DNA from: Trichomonas vaginalis G3
Taxonomy: Eukaryota > Parabasalia > Trichomonadida > Trichomonadidae
DNA length: 64,000 bases
Assembly (NCBI RefSeq): GCF_026262505.1
Contig: NC_067205.1
Span: 26,862,556 to 26,926,555 of the forward strand
Reading direction: 5' to 3'
Shown here: piece after piece, positions 22,140-33,499 of the stretch
Layout: every line of letters starts with the position of its first letter
Position numbering within the stretch: position 1 is the stretch's first letter
Position numbers and translations under genes: made by a program
Notes under the pieces: generated by a model
The model's input: only the letters and a program-made list of their open reading frames with translations
Databases searched by the model: none
What the model was told of the DNA's origin: nothing

Positions 22140-22660
22140 TTTTGTTTTAATATTTTGTTTATTGTTTTTTCTTTTATAATTTATGTAAATCTTATATTAT
22201 ATCAATTGATATCAATTAACAATCCCATTTTAGCAAAATGTTCAACACATTTTCCTACTTAAACTATGTAAGAGACTTTATGAAGGAAAATGAGTTTAAT
22301 CACATTTACGGTTTTTATTTGTGACGAACTGCGAGCCTCAATTAAAAGCAATAAGGTATGCTCAAGTTTTGAAATAAGTTTTGGATTCAAAAGTGACTTA
22401 ACCTTTTTTATTCATTTTCTTTTCGGATGAGAGATTTCGGATAAATTTTTAACAAAGACAATATATCTACGGTCATTAATAATACGAATACAAATCTAAT
22501 AAAATCTATAGCTACACATATTCCATGCTTACATGCAACTATCTTAATTCCTTTAATGATAAATCTAATTTTATATTGATTGTCTTTTCCTTTCAATTTT
22601 TGAAAAATTCGGCTCAAAATTTTTGATTTTTTTGATCTTCAAAATTATTGGAATCGAATT
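22140..22660. other. intergenic between the last host gene and the element
   Basis: No supported coding region; the minus-strand open frame at 22408-22617 has no recognisable features and probably arises by chance. The stretch ends in a long poly(A) run. Confidence 0.5.
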
Positions 22661-22740
22661 TAAAAAAAAAAAAAAAAAAAAAGGTAGTGGGGCCTCCAGG
22701 CACTTCGTGCCCTCTAGCCCTGAAGATGTTTAGTATAACT
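22660..22740. other. poly(A) run and GC-rich hairpin at the left boundary of the element
   Basis: A run of about 22 A residues ends near 22682. An abrupt GC-rich stretch follows, starting GGTAGTGGGGCCTCC, with the small hairpin GGCAC-TTC-GTGCC. Composition changes sharply here and element genes start about 270 bases later, so this is taken as the approximate left end. Terminal repeats cannot be confirmed because the right end lies outside the window. Confidence 0.5.
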
Positions 22741-22941
22741 TTGTCCGGACAAGTAAGGGTCTATCGTCGCTACAGGAAAAGTTACGGGCGTTCCAAGGAA
22801 GTATACTTTGAGAAGCCTTTTCTCCATTTTAAAACAAGATAGGACGGTTATTTTACAAAACTGACAACACTTTGACCGAGTAGTTTTTTTGTGCTGAACA
22901 AAAAGTGTCATATAAACATCTGTCAAAAACCGTTTTTTACT

Positions 22942-22946
22942 TCACT
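22942..22946 (+). promoter_or_regulatory. host-type Inr before the first element gene
   Basis: TCACT lies five bases before the ATG at 22951 and matches the trichomonad Inr pattern, suggesting that the host transcription machinery starts this element gene directly. Confidence 0.55.
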
Positions 22947-22950
22947 TAAA

Positions 22951-23211
22951 ATGCCACGTAAGCTACGTAAGAATATACGTAAGAGGAAGAGAGCATTGAA
23001 ACATCCAATAGTAAAACTGACACCACAACAACAGTTGCAACAACAAATGATGAATGACCCCACTATGTTGCAACAAATGTCAAGCAACCCTATGCTTTTT
23101 AACCGAGTTATTGGTGCACAGAGTGGAGGTTTAAGAGCGGCACTTTTAGCGAAATGGCAGGCTATGGTGGAGCTGCAGACGGAACAGCTTATAACCCTCA
23201 AAGTCAAATGA
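22951..23211 (+). CDS. element protein: small, basic N-terminus
   Basis: An 86-residue open frame that looks whole. It begins MPRKLRKNIRKRKRALKHP, a strongly basic stretch that could bind nucleic acid or serve as a nuclear signal, followed by a Gln/Met-rich segment and a helical end. The nearer ATG at 22951 is chosen over 22891 because an Inr lies immediately before it. It overlaps the next gene by about 58 bases in another frame. Function unknown; small basic virion or core proteins are common in Polinton-like elements, but that is analogy only. Confidence 0.6.
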   Translation: MPRKLRKNIRKRKRALKHPIVKLTPQQQLQQQMMNDPTMLQQMSSNPMLFNRVIGAQSGGLRAALLAKWQAMVELQTEQLITLKVK

Positions 23212-26200
23212 ATTTGAGTTCACTCAAAAATCAAATAACAGATGTCAAAAAGTCAAACATAGACATACAGAAACAAATAAGTGAAAACGAAAAGAAACTA
23301 GAATATGACAGACACACAAAGAAACTCAATGAGTTAAACGTAGAGAAAGAAGAAAGAAGAAACAACTGAAAGAACTAAGTACAGAGGAAATTGCGAAAAA
23401 AGTGTCAGAAAAACCAGCAGAAGTAGCAAAAATGGAACAAGATGTTATAAATTTGAAAAACCATACTACTCAATATAAAGTACTGAAAGATGAAGAAATA
23501 AAACAAAAAGCCCTGAAGACATATATGGATAGCGATGAGTATAAAAAAGAAGTTGAAGCAAATGTAAAGGCAGAAAAACTTTTACAGTTGCAAAACCAAA
23601 CCGTACAGTATGAAAACTTAGCACAAGAAAGTAAAAATAACGACGCAGCCATGCAAAAGGCAATGAAAAGCGCAGAATATATAAAAGCTAATAATGACTG
23701 GTTAGATGCCCAAGCCAACGCTAAAGCAGCCCAACTTATAGGGTCAATAAGGACAAAAATACAAGCGGATGAAGACAGTTCAAATGAAGCTTTAATGAAT
23801 GCTGACTTTAAGAACGCCTTCGAAGCTCTTCATAGTAAGGTGAAACTAGTGAACGACTTCTCATCTTGAAAGAAACTGAAGTCTGAAGGTTTCGACAAAG
23901 AGTTAAGAGAAGTAGCACAAAATATGACGAAAATAACAGATGCAGCAACGAGACAGGCAGTTCAAAGTGCCTATGACGCCGTTAGAGCAACTGTTGTGGA
24001 AAGTCAAGAAAAAGAGTTACAACAGACCAAAACAGACCTAGTAAATGCTTTCTTAAAAACGAAAAGTCAGGTAGGACATTATGCTGCAGATGGAACATAT
24101 GTGCCAGCTGGTGGAACTTATATACCAGCTGGTGGAACTTATATACTAGCTAGTGGAACTTATATACCACCAAACCCTCCAAGAGAAAGCACCTGCACCA
24201 GGACTACCTAAACATTTACATCGTCACATGGACACAGACACAGGCATGCACCAAAACCAACACAACAACCAACAGTTCAAAACACTGCACCACAACCAAC
24301 AGTTCAAAACACTGCACCACAACCAACAGTTCAAAACACTGCACCACAACCAACAGTTCAAAACACTGCACAGCAACAAACCACAAACAGAGCAAGGACA
24401 TAAAAGAAGTAGAGAACAAGGAAACCAAGAATTCTTAAAAATGCTTAAGGAAAATTATGGTTACCCAGATACTCTTGACTTTAGTGACAGATATAAAGAA
24501 GCTATTAGAAAGTTCAAGAAGGGAAATACTGACCCGAACCTATTTAGCTTTATGGTTCAGCACCAAATGGGATATAATTTCAAACCTGGAAAATACAAGC
24601 TCGCTAAGGGATATGATTTAATAGCATATCATCCAAATGACATGACTGAATTTACTCCGAGATATTTGGTGTCAGAGATAAATGATAATTCAACTATCTT
24701 CATGAAACGCGTAAAAAATAGAGACGGAACGAAAGAAGAAAGGGTTATGAATGCGGATGACTTAAATAGGGAACTTGTTAAAAACGGTCTCGGAATATAT
24801 GAAATGCCAGCAGATGAGGTACAAGAAACTCACAGGAAGAAGTTCAGATACAACCAGACATGGAAGAAATAGTTCAGCAACAACAGCTAGAAGAGCCTGA
24901 AGGAAACAAACAAGTCCCTCCTTTGGAAACTAACTTCACAGAACTAGATGAAGATTTGGAACAGCCGAAAAATCTTGACCCTCAACAAGAGTATGCGGAG
25001 AATATGGAATCTTTCCAAGAGTCTAAGAAAAATTCGCTGACATAGTAAGAATATATCGAAAAATGTTCGCCGACATACAAAAGACTCCAACATCAGATGA
25101 AAATATTCAGCATAGAATGGAAGAACTGAAAGAAAGTGTACGCAAATACAACAATCCTTTTTACTTACGACCATATAACGTTCAATCTTTGGCTGAACTC
25201 GGTGAAAATAAAAGGTTAAATTTCACCAAAACATATAGAAATGAAACATTGTTTAAAGTTCATTCAGAACCTAACCAATATGGAAACAAACCTACTTTTG
25301 TTTCTGCAGACTATGGAACTACAATGAGATGGGGTCATAAAGCTAATCCGGATAGGTGGTTCATAAACTTACAACCTCAATTCCAAGAAGTTGTAGACGC
25401 AATGGAAGTGAATGGTGAACCAGATATAGCTGGTATTTTCAGCGCGGCTTTAATGCCATTGAAAGTATTGAAAGATGCAGATATTTTGAACCAGTATGAA
25501 ATGAACATGGCTGATGGAAATATAACACCTGACGTTCTAGAACATTTATCTCAAAGAACTACACAGAACCATAGAGATGGTATATTTGGTGAAGAGTTTA
25601 GAAAGAAAGTTAGGGAGAGAGAAGGAAGAGAACCTATTGTACATGACCTTGCAAACGAAAGTTTGCAAAATGTCATAAAAACTTACTTTGCAGACAATGA
25701 ACCGAGAATGGATGAATATTTAAGAAAACTCAAATGGACAGTACCAAATGAAATGTTAGTATTGAAAACATGTTCCTTGACAAAATAAAACCAACTACAG
25801 AAATAAATGACGCAAGACTGAAACATTGGGTAAAAGCTTTCCCATTCACAAAAGATATTATTGGTAACATGGAAAGAAAACCAGAATGGCTACAAAAACA
25901 TATATTTGGAAACGAGCTTATTCCATATGGACAAGCTCTGTTTGAAGAGCTTGAACCGGAAACTCAGGAAAGAGTCATGCAAACAATACGCGAAGACTCA
26001 AATACAAACTATGACAAAATCTTTCTAGGATATAGGTTACCTGAGATGGGCGACCAGAGCCCAAGGCAAAAAGGACATGGGAAATTTACAACATACTAGG
26101 TGAACATGAGGCAAAGATGCAACAAACTTGAAGCAGAGGGCAAGTTACCAAAAGCGACACCAAAGAAGAAGGTAGAACAAAGTGAAAATAGTGAAGAAGT

Positions 26201-26304
26201 AACTTCATCTAGTGAAAGTAGTGGCAATGAAGGAAAAAGAAGAGTTAAAACTCAGTCAGGAAGAAAGTAAAGCTTGGTCCGAGTGGGTTCTATTATGACA
26301 CATA
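23154..26304 (+). pseudogene. element structural-type protein region: coiled coil, GTYxPAG repeats, Gln-rich repeats (segment A)
   Basis: A coding region of about 3 kb just upstream of the capsid candidate, broken by several breaks. Parts in order: an Ala/Gly/Gln start (MAGYGGAADGTAYNPQ); a long Lys/Glu/Gln coiled-coil region at about 23210-24060; a short tandem repeat of type GGTYIPAG at about 24090-24175; a 27-bp tandem repeat at about 24265-24375; and a large unidentified domain with FVSADYGTTMRWGHKANPDR and PEWLQKHIFGNELIPYGQAL. It ends in a Lys/Ser/Glu-rich tail. Position before the capsid gene suggests a virion or scaffold protein. I could not recognise a cysteine protease core. The right part recurs at 47134-48714. 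Confidence 0.6.
24265..24375 (+). repeat. 27-bp tandem repeat, about four units
   Basis: Units built on ACCAACAGTTCAAAACACTG repeat four times with almost no divergence, so the array is young or kept uniform. A 27-base period keeps the reading frame. Confidence 0.85.
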
Positions 26305-26337
26305 AATCCAACTATTCTATATTTTTACCCATATGAA

Positions 26338-27945
26338 ATGTACGCCGCTCAGAATATAACGCCAACAGTTTTGGATGCCATGAACGGAAATGTTTCCGAA
26401 TGGTATAACGAATGCGACAATGCCATTAGAAGGTCAGAAATAGTTCCTGGAACTTACGAATATACAACTGCTGTTTTCTTATGGAAACGTAGGTGAGTTT
26501 GGAGAAGGTTCTTCAACAACAGTAGATATTGCTTGCGACAGGTTTCATATTATTTCTATTGACAACTCATTCTTATACGTGGAACAAGACATTGAAATAA
26601 AACCTTCTGCCAAGTTGTCTGACAAGAAAGGTTGCAATGGAATTTTCTATGTCGGATACCAATATGCTCCAGAAGTTTTCATGGGATATAAGATATATTC
26701 TAACTCTGACTTAGTTCAAACAGTAACATGGGCAAACTATGAATGGTTCGCTTTGAGAAACTCAGTACAACCACAAGCTAGAGAACAAACAGACCAGTAT
26801 GCAAATATGAGAAAATAAGAAGACTTGACCCTAACGTTCCAGGAGTTTATGTTAACCTTTCTGGTTCAGATGGAACTGCTGCCACTAAAGTAAAACTGAA
26901 ACTTAGAGTTCCTTTGTCATCTTTCCTCATCTTCAGGTTTTTAAGATACTTGCCAAACTGGGCAGGAAAAATTTCTATCGAACTTACTCCAAGCAAAAAT
27001 AACTTAGTCATTGCACCAACACAAGACCCATTCACTATTACAGACGTAAAGGGAACAAATAAAACGTCATTCGCCGAATTTTGCAAAGACAAAGTTGACT
27101 TAGACTTTGGTTTCTCAAACTTCAACAATGAAGTAAACTATTATTTCAATGCTGCTGGAGATGCTTGGGACCCAGTTAAGTTCACCTGCGAAAAAATTGA
27201 ATGCAAGAGAATAGAAAGCAGACTTGCAGTCTATATGTTGGACCCAGATATTTCAAATGCTTTAGCTGCCAAATATATTGCAGTTCCACTTATGTTCCCT
27301 ATACACCAAATATCTGTCAAAGACTTTGCAGGTGAAGTTGGAAACCAAAATCCAGGAGCCGCAGGTGCAAGAACAGATATTGCTTTAACAACTGCAATGA
27401 AACATGCAGATACTATGTTTGTACTGTTCAGACGAACTATAAATGACTATTCTTGTTTCTACAACCCCGGTATTAAATATCATATAAACATAGATGGCAA
27501 ATATTATCAAAGAGAGAATATTCTACAGTTGAGGATATGAGGTCATACAACTTGACATTAGATGCTATGAACTTTAACAACAACTTCACAACAACCATTA
27601 ACCCTGAAATGCAAAGTTCTATTATGCCATATGTGAAAGTATGGACTCATACAGGAGGTCAAAAAACTCAATATACAAATGGAGACCGTTCAAACTTTTG
27701 GCTTGGCATTCCATTTGCTGACTCAGAAGACTTTATGGGTGGTATTTCAACTGTTGGTACTGTACAAATACAATATACTGGTGACAGAGACGGTCCAGAT
27801 GAATTGAAAGCAAAGAAGTTTACAAAACCAATAGCATTTTCACGGAAGATGCTCTTTTGAAGATTCGTTCGATGAAACCTGCTGGGGCTCCTCAGATTGG
27901 CATAACGACAGCATCCATCGAGCAGATTTTGGCAGCAGGTCAGTA
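26338..27945 (+). pseudogene. candidate major capsid protein, segment A
   Basis: A region of about 1.6 kb, right for a double-jelly-roll capsid protein of 500-600 residues. It is beta-rich with many aromatic and Asn residues (for example NYYFNAAGDAWDPVKFTCE and FWLGIPFADSEDFMGGIST) and has no membrane segment or signal. Its place between the structural region and the penton/helicase/ATPase genes fits capsid modules of Polintons and Polinton-like viruses. The capsid call rests on size, character and context, not on a profile search. Broken, a handful of breaks. Recurs at 48747-50360 and, partly, at 38246 onward. Confidence 0.6.
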
Positions 27946-28055
27946 AGTTGTTCTTGAACTGACTTCTCTCCGTCAAATATTGACAGTACGCCAGTTTTTG
28001 ACATAATATTGTATTATAAACTTACCTTTAGAAATATCTGTAAGTTTTGAAGTTA

Positions 28056-28259
28056 TTATTTGTCTGCTTCAAGAACTTTCACCATTTCAGTATTACCAAC
28101 TTTCTTTGCTTTATGAAAAATTTTTGGTTCAGCAAAGACTGCTATTCTATAACATTTACCATTGTTGTTATAAAGAACTATTCTGTCAATGTATTTGTAT
28201 TGTTTGTGTGTGTAAACTTTGTTCTGCTTCAATTCGAAGAGATACTCGAATACGTCCAT
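28056..28259 (-). CDS. element small minus-strand protein (segment A)
   Basis: A 67-residue open frame starting MDVFEYLFELKQNKVYTH, oppositely oriented between the capsid candidate and the next plus-strand gene. Its equivalent at 50467-50673 keeps the same start and nearly the same sequence. Unknown family; looks like a compact beta/alpha protein. Confidence 0.5.
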   Translation of the reverse strand: MDVFEYLFELKQNKVYTHKQYKYIDRIVLYNNNGKCYRIAVFAEPKIFHKAKKVGNTEMVKVLEADK

Positions 28260-28278
28260 CTTTTTTATTCTAAGTAAA

Positions 28279-28861
28279 ATGTCATTTCCGAAAAAATAAA
28301 GCGTAAGTGTTTCAAAAAGGTTTAATGGCGGTGGCAGATGTGAAGTTAAATTCACCAACTCAAACAAACAGTCAAAGTGTTATTGTCAATGTCAAAGACA
28401 GAGATGTTGAAGTGGGGAAACCATACGAGGACGAAGATGGTATAACAATTGTTCCTGTAAAAGAACAACCAACATATCCTGAAGTTAGCAGAGACTTAAG
28501 TTCTGTTGCAGATATTCGAAACGACTACCAACAACTGAAAGACAAACTTCAAACTCAGGAGAAGATTTGTCAAGCTTTAAGTATAATGTTAAACTTGGTC
28601 GAACACAACCCTGTAAAAGTGAACTCATATGTCATTGCACCTCATGAAGTTTTGAAAGAACTATTGAAACTTTTGACAGAGGCAACGATATAAACATCAA
28701 AGAAATAGAACCCGACATTAGTTGCTGTGGTGTTTCATATAATGTCATTGACAAGATATACGTTATGAAAGGAGGTGAAACGTTGAACTTAAAGTATAGT
28801 TTCCCAGACGTCATAAAAATATTTGACGACCACAACATTTCATTAAAATTTATTTGCTAAG
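28279..28861 (+). pseudogene. element unknown protein (segment A)
   Basis: A region of about 190 codons with a Ser/Val/Asp-rich N-terminal part (NSQSVIVNVKDRDVEVGKPY), a helical middle (QQLKDKLQTQEKICQAL) and a Cys-containing beta-type end. Its start abuts the oppositely oriented small gene, leaving a promoter region of only about 20 bases between them. Family unknown. Broken, few breaks. Recurs at 50692-51275. Confidence 0.5.
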
Positions 28862-28867
28862 TAAAAA

Positions 28868-29098
28868 TGTCAAAACTTCTTGAAAGATGTTTGAAGAAAA
28901 ATAATATAGACTTTATTTCATGTAAAGGACTTTACACACTTTTGAACGATATGAAAGACCCTGTTTTTGTTTGTTCGTGAGACAAAGGAAAGTTCTATGT
29001 CTTTACAAAATATTTGAACTTCTTAGACAAGAGAACTTCAAGAAACGCCATGTGAAAGTTTAGATGAAGTTCTTCTCCACTTTCAGAAAAACTTTTAA
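28868..29098 (+). pseudogene. element small protein of about 76 residues (segment A)
   Basis: Starts MSKLLERCLKKNNIDFISCK, six bases after the stop of the preceding gene, so the two are probably transcribed together or by very short promoters. Unknown function. The equivalent at 51282-51512 looks whole; this one is broken. Confidence 0.5.
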
Positions 29099-29108
29099 AT
29101 ATATATAA

Positions 29109-29931
29109 ATGGCAGAAGATATTAATGGTTTATACTATTACGACTAAAAACCCTGAGTCATATAATTCTATAACAACAAACTTACAAAGTCCTCAAGGAC
29201 GATATTGTAAACTAACCTTAAACACAATGACGACTAAAGCCTGTTTTGCTCTTTTGACACCAGAAGACTTTATTGTTGTGAATGGTAAAAAATACTCCTT
29301 TGAAGATACTTACTCAGATATACCACCAACAGGTTTTGTTGACTTATTTAATACTTTAAGTACGGGTGTAACATGTGCTGCAACTAGAGCAGGTTTCATT
29401 ATGTTTGGATGTCCGACTGAGTTTACTATAAACGATATGAGCTATAATACAAAACTTATTTCTGGTTTTTACTACCAACAGTTTCCTATAACAGGAAAAG
29501 GTGTCATACAAGGAATGTCTATTCCATTGACATTAAGCACACCAATCTTATATATTGTTTCAAACTTAGGTTCAAAGTGTTATTCGAATGTCGACAGAAA
29601 CTATTATGACCAAAAGATACTTATGCGTATAAACAATACTTTCTCTGCTGGTTTGCCTATTGTTCATTCGAATGCAGAATTTTCAACCTTAGTGAACTCA
29701 AACACTTTGGCAAGTATAACGTTGACATTAGTTGACGCAAACTTTGTTCCTGTAAAACTTTTATGTCCTATGTATTTGTCAATGACGGCAGAAAGTTTCG
29801 AATTGGAAGATGCAACTGGTGAAAGTATTGTATTACAAGAAACACTTCAACAAATAGCTCAAGAACAACAAATGCAACAAATGCAACAAACAAAGTCAAG
29901 AATAAAAAAAAATATTTTTTTTTTTTTATAA
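29109..29931 (+). pseudogene. candidate minor capsid (penton) protein, segment A
   Basis: About 268 codons, beta-rich with little charge (for example FALLTPEDFIVVNGKKYSFE and GFYYQQFPITGKGVIQGMSI) and a Gln-rich C-terminal tail (QQIAQEQQMQQMQQTK). Length and beta character fit the single-jelly-roll minor capsid proteins that accompany double-jelly-roll major capsids, and its position next to the helicase is compatible. This is inference; profile search would decide. Nearly whole here, perhaps one break. Recurs at 51524-52330. Confidence 0.5.
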
Positions 29932-29933
29932 AA

Positions 29934-31169
29934 ATGTACAGAATAGATGTTTCAGATTTTTATGACTTCCAAGCATTCAGAAATATGTGTCCATTTCGAG
30001 ACTATAACAAAGCAGTCGAGAATTTGAAACGTTTAGTCATTTATGTCGACTCTGCCCCAGAATGTTATGTTATGAAAGAATGGGATGTAGTCTTTAACAA
30101 ACCAAGAGCAACAATAGTTTCAGAACAAGAATGTAGACAGAAACTTAAGAAAATAAAAGTTGTACAAGTTGGCATGAAGATGTTAGATGCTTGGGATATC
30201 TTATTGTCAAAGTTAGAAGATTTTTCAGTTCGAGGTATAAAGTTCTATACACCTTCTCCAAACTTCTATTCTATCTTCACTGGATATAAATACGAACAAG
30301 TAGAATGGAAAGAAAATATTATAGAAGCTTGGTTAGACCATGTCAAAGAAATTATATGCAATGGAAACGAAAGAGTCTATGAGTATATCTTATGTTGGTT
30401 TGCAAACATCTTACAACATCCAAGTGCTAAAAATGAAACTGCTCTCATTATAATTGGAAAACAAGGAACTGGTAAGAACACATTCTTTACAGATATTTTG
30501 TGCAAACTGTTAGAAGGTTATTCGAACCCGAATATGACAAACTTAGAAAACATCTGTGGCAAGTTTAACTCCTCAATAGAGATATGAAAACTTATAGTTT
30601 GCAATGAACTTCAAAGTATAGATACAACAAAGTTTTGAACTCAGATGCTTTGAAGAGTCTTATAACAGACAAAGTTGGAGTGTGTTGAAAGAAAATATAA
30701 AGACCAAAGAGTTTGTGAAAATGTTGCAAACTTCATTATGGTTTCAAAACAATGCTGTTCCGATGAAATTAGAAAGTTCTGACAGAAGATATGTAGTTGT
30801 CAGAACGTCAGATTCTCATATGCAAGATACAGAAATTTTGACGACTTAGCAGAAACTTTGACATCTGACTTTTACAACCACTTGTTCTCATATTTTATGA
30901 CATTAGATATTTCTAAGTTCAATCCAAGACAAATTCCACATACCGAAGAGAGACAAACATTGTTAGAAGCAAACAAGAGTGTATATGAACTGTTCATAGA
31001 TGAAACTGACTTTGTGTCATTAGATGAAAGGTCATTGTACGATTCGTATAAACAATATTGTCAAGAATATGGTTATATGACAGCGTCTAAACGTACATTC
31101 TTGGCAAATGTCAAAAGTCTTTTAGACGTACAGAATGGTGTATATACAAAGAAAAATTTTTATGAGTAA
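29934..31169 (+). pseudogene. D5-like SF3 primase-helicase, segment A
   Basis: A region of about 410 codons with a Walker A loop of the SF3/D5 type (LIIIGKQGTGKNTFF), then a Walker B-like stretch ending in acidic residues (LIVCNELQS) and a sensor-1-like IMVSNNAVPM motif, in the order expected of poxvirus D5-type helicases. The C-terminal part ends with a small helical domain (DSYKQYCQEYGYMTASKRTF), as in other D5-family proteins. It would unwind the element's DNA during replication. An archaeo-eukaryotic primase domain is not evident at the short N-terminus. Broken, a few breaks. Recurs at 52355-53588. Confidence 0.8.
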
Positions 31170-31206
31170 ATTTAAAAAAAAAATATTTTTTTATCCGATA
31201 GAAAAG

Positions 31207-31627
31207 ATGACGAAATTCATCTCAGTAAACAAGTACATGTCAGGACTTAAAGAAGAACTAGACCCATTCACATTATTGAATGTTTACTTCTACCATTTTT
31301 GAAAAGTCTTCATTCAGCAAAGTTTGGAACATCGAACCAGTTAAGTTTGCTATTGTGACTAAAAATGGTGCGAAATTTGAAGACTTAGACATAGAAGGTT
31401 TGTTAGCAGTCAAAGAAAGTTTTGACAGAAGGTTTTCAAACCTTAAAGAAGGCAAAGCATACAAACTTGTTATACCTTATGAACCAAAGAAAGCAGACGA
31501 CTATGAATATTATGAGTCTAAGATAGTTGAAGTTCAAGGTAAATTGGGTAAAAGATTTTTAGAGTCTAAGCCAGTGTTTGCTCCTAAAGAGGAGAGAAAC
31601 ATTGACATTGACCCAGAAATGTTCTAA
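31207..31627 (+). pseudogene. element small protein of about 139 residues (segment A)
   Basis: Begins MTKFISVNKYMSGLKEELDP and continues with a beta/alpha segment (VKFAIVTKNGAKFEDLDIEG), ending in a charged tail (NIDIDPEMF). Preceded by a run of A then T and a short spacer, like other element genes. Unknown family. Broken, about one break. Recurs at 53626-54045. Confidence 0.45.
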
Positions 31628-32097
31628 AAATAAAATTTTATTTTTACATGTCAAATTTCTTTTTCTCTGGAACTGGTTCAGGTTTCTTCTTCTTCTCTTT
31701 CTACTTTCTTTTCTTCTTTTCTCTCTTCTTCTTTTCTGGTGGAGTTATGTCAAATTTGGCGCAACCATATTTATGTAAAAGTTCTTTGTCCTTTAATAGC
31801 TCTTCTATTCTGTTTTCTATTTCATCTTCAAGAACAGCGCATGTGTCTTCTTTGCATTTCTAAGAACTTTTGTTGGACTTCATCTTTCCAATCGGCGTCA
31901 TCTCTGTCAACAAGTCTGTCATTGACAAATTTTAAGACTGCTCTGCTTAATGTTTTATGGTTCTTGTCATATTCCCAGAAACAGAACTTTAGAACAAATT
32001 CACCTTTCTTGTTTACACTATGTAAGATTTTATGGTCGACAGATGTTTTGCTGTCAAAAAGTTTGTCTCGAATATAGATAGCGAAATCGCTAGACAT
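31620..32097 (-). pseudogene. element minus-strand protein with Lys/Glu-rich tail (segment A)
   Basis: Starts MSSDFAIYIRDKLFDSKTSV and has a conserved-looking core (FVLKFCFWEYDKNHKTLSRA), then a highly charged C-terminal tail (KKREKKEKKVEEERKN). It shares a short promoter region with the oppositely oriented ATPase gene. Unknown family. Broken, about one break. Recurs at 53980-54513. Confidence 0.45.
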
Positions 32098-32132
32098 TTT
32101 CTAAAAGATAAAAATTTTAATTTTCTAAAAAT

Positions 32133-33006
32133 ATGTTAGAAAAAAAGTTTGCTGACATTGACAAGAAATTTGAGAATGTTTTAAACAAGAACAAGAGGAA
32201 GTTAGAAAATGCTCAGATAAAGCCTATACATGACAAGTTCTTATTTGCTCAGAATGGTATAACAGGTCTAATTGCACCACCTGGGTCGGGTAAGACTTTC
32301 ACTTATTCTTAAAATGGCTGCACAACAACAAGAACTAGATGAGAAGAACCCATTCTATGAGTTAGTTGTTATTTGTAGTACTTCTGGTCAATTTGACCAA
32401 ACCGTCAATTCGTTCAAAGATATTATAAAGAAGTCTAAGTTAGTATGTATAAAGGATACTGAGGTTGTTAGATTGGATAAAGAAGTACCAAAGAAGGGTT
32501 TTGAAGTACAATGCTATAAATGAGTATATAAATTCGAAGTTTAAAGACCCAATGAGGAAATGCAGAGAATATTAGAGAAGAAACACTTCAGAAACAAACA
32601 GAAGAGATAGAATACATTTCGAAGAAATTGCAATCTTACGATTGGAAGACATACCCTCATAGGTGTCTTCTTATCTTAGATGATTTCGCCTCTCATCCTT
32701 TGTTAAAGAATAGAGAACAAGATATGTGTCGAATTCTTAAGAAGCTCAGACACTTTAACATCTCAGTTGTCATTGTGTACAGACAGCAAAGAGTTTAAGT
32801 AAGGATGTTAAAAGAATACTTACTGACATTATACTTTTCCCTGGATTGTCCGAAGACGATTTCATGGAACTTATGAAAGAGTCCATGGCAGGTAATTTGA
32901 CAGACATGAACTATGGGAGAAGTACAAAGTCATACAAGACCCTCATACTTCTTTCAGAATTCATATCTACGCAAACAAAGTTCAAATTGTAAAAAGTCAA
33001 GCTTGA
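32133..33006 (+). pseudogene. FtsK/HerA-type genome-packaging ATPase, segment A
   Basis: Recognised by the Walker A loop GSGKTF near its start, coded at about 32280-32300, a Walker B strand RCLLILDDFASHPLL, and a following VVICVQTAKSLSKDVK segment typical of the sensor/arginine region of A32-like packaging ATPases. At about 290 residues it matches Polinton and virophage ATPases. Such enzymes pump the genome into the capsid. Broken, several breaks. Recurs at 54548-55425. Confidence 0.8.
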
Positions 33007-33025
33007 AAAATGTAAGTGTTTAGTC

Positions 33026-33102
33026 TTAGTAAGTCTGTTGTGGTGCTGGGGCTGTCGGTTCTTCTGGCTTTGGAAGGCATTCAGGAAGAGGAACGTCAGT
33101 CA
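33026..33102 (-). CDS. short Pro-rich ORF, MTDVPLPE type (segment A)
   Basis: A 25-residue Pro/Glu/Ala-rich open frame (MTDVPLPECLPKPEEPTAP), oppositely oriented and starting at the edge of the GTCGGAAGG array. Its N-terminus is paralogous to the longer protein encoded at 60289-60609 (MSDVPLTESIPKPEEPKAP). It may be a truncated duplicate. Confidence 0.4.
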
Positions 33103-33109
33103 TCCGTTT

Positions 33110-33400
33110 GTGTCCTGTCGGAAGGAAAAATTTTTCCTGTCGGAAGGAAGAACTTTTTCTGTCGGAAGGAAAAACTTTTCTGTCGGAAGGAAAAACTTTT
33201 TCTGAAGTTCGACCAAAAAGTTCTCAATTTTCGAAAATTGAATGGTTTACGGACGGACAACTGGAAAAATTTTTTCCTCGCGATGGAAAAATTTTTCCTG
33301 TCGGAAGGAAAATTTTTTCTGTCGGATGGAAGAGTTCTTCCTTCGGAATGAAAATTTTTTCCTGTCGGAAGGAAAAATTTTTCCTGTCGGATGGAAGGAC
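33110..33400. repeat. GTCGGAAGG-type tandem array (segment A)
   Basis: About ten near-copies of a unit built on TTTTTCCTGTCGGAAGGAAA, with period about 28, in two blocks around a unique stretch containing AAAGTTCTCAATTTTCGAAA. Each unit is itself partly palindromic (TTTTTCC...GGAAAAA). Open frames over it (Phe/Arg/Lys-rich) are low-complexity shadows. Confidence 0.85.
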
Positions 33401-33499
33401 TCGGAATGCCAGAAGGATTTGACGAGGCAATTTACCTAATTGAGCTACTTGAGCCATCTGAATCAAGCGATAAAAATAAAAGTGCAATTTACTCTACTT

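Noticed and set aside
22648-22842. Open frame starting in the poly(A) run (Lys-rich start, then VVGPPGTSCPLALK)
   Set aside because: It begins with an artificial poly-Lys from the A-run and crosses the boundary hairpin; no support as a gene.
33016-33440. Overlapping open frames rich in Phe, Arg, Lys and Ser across the GTCGGAAGG array (also at 44,300-44,860 and 55,435-55,860)
   Set aside because: They are translations of the tandem repeat itself in different frames; no frame is favoured.
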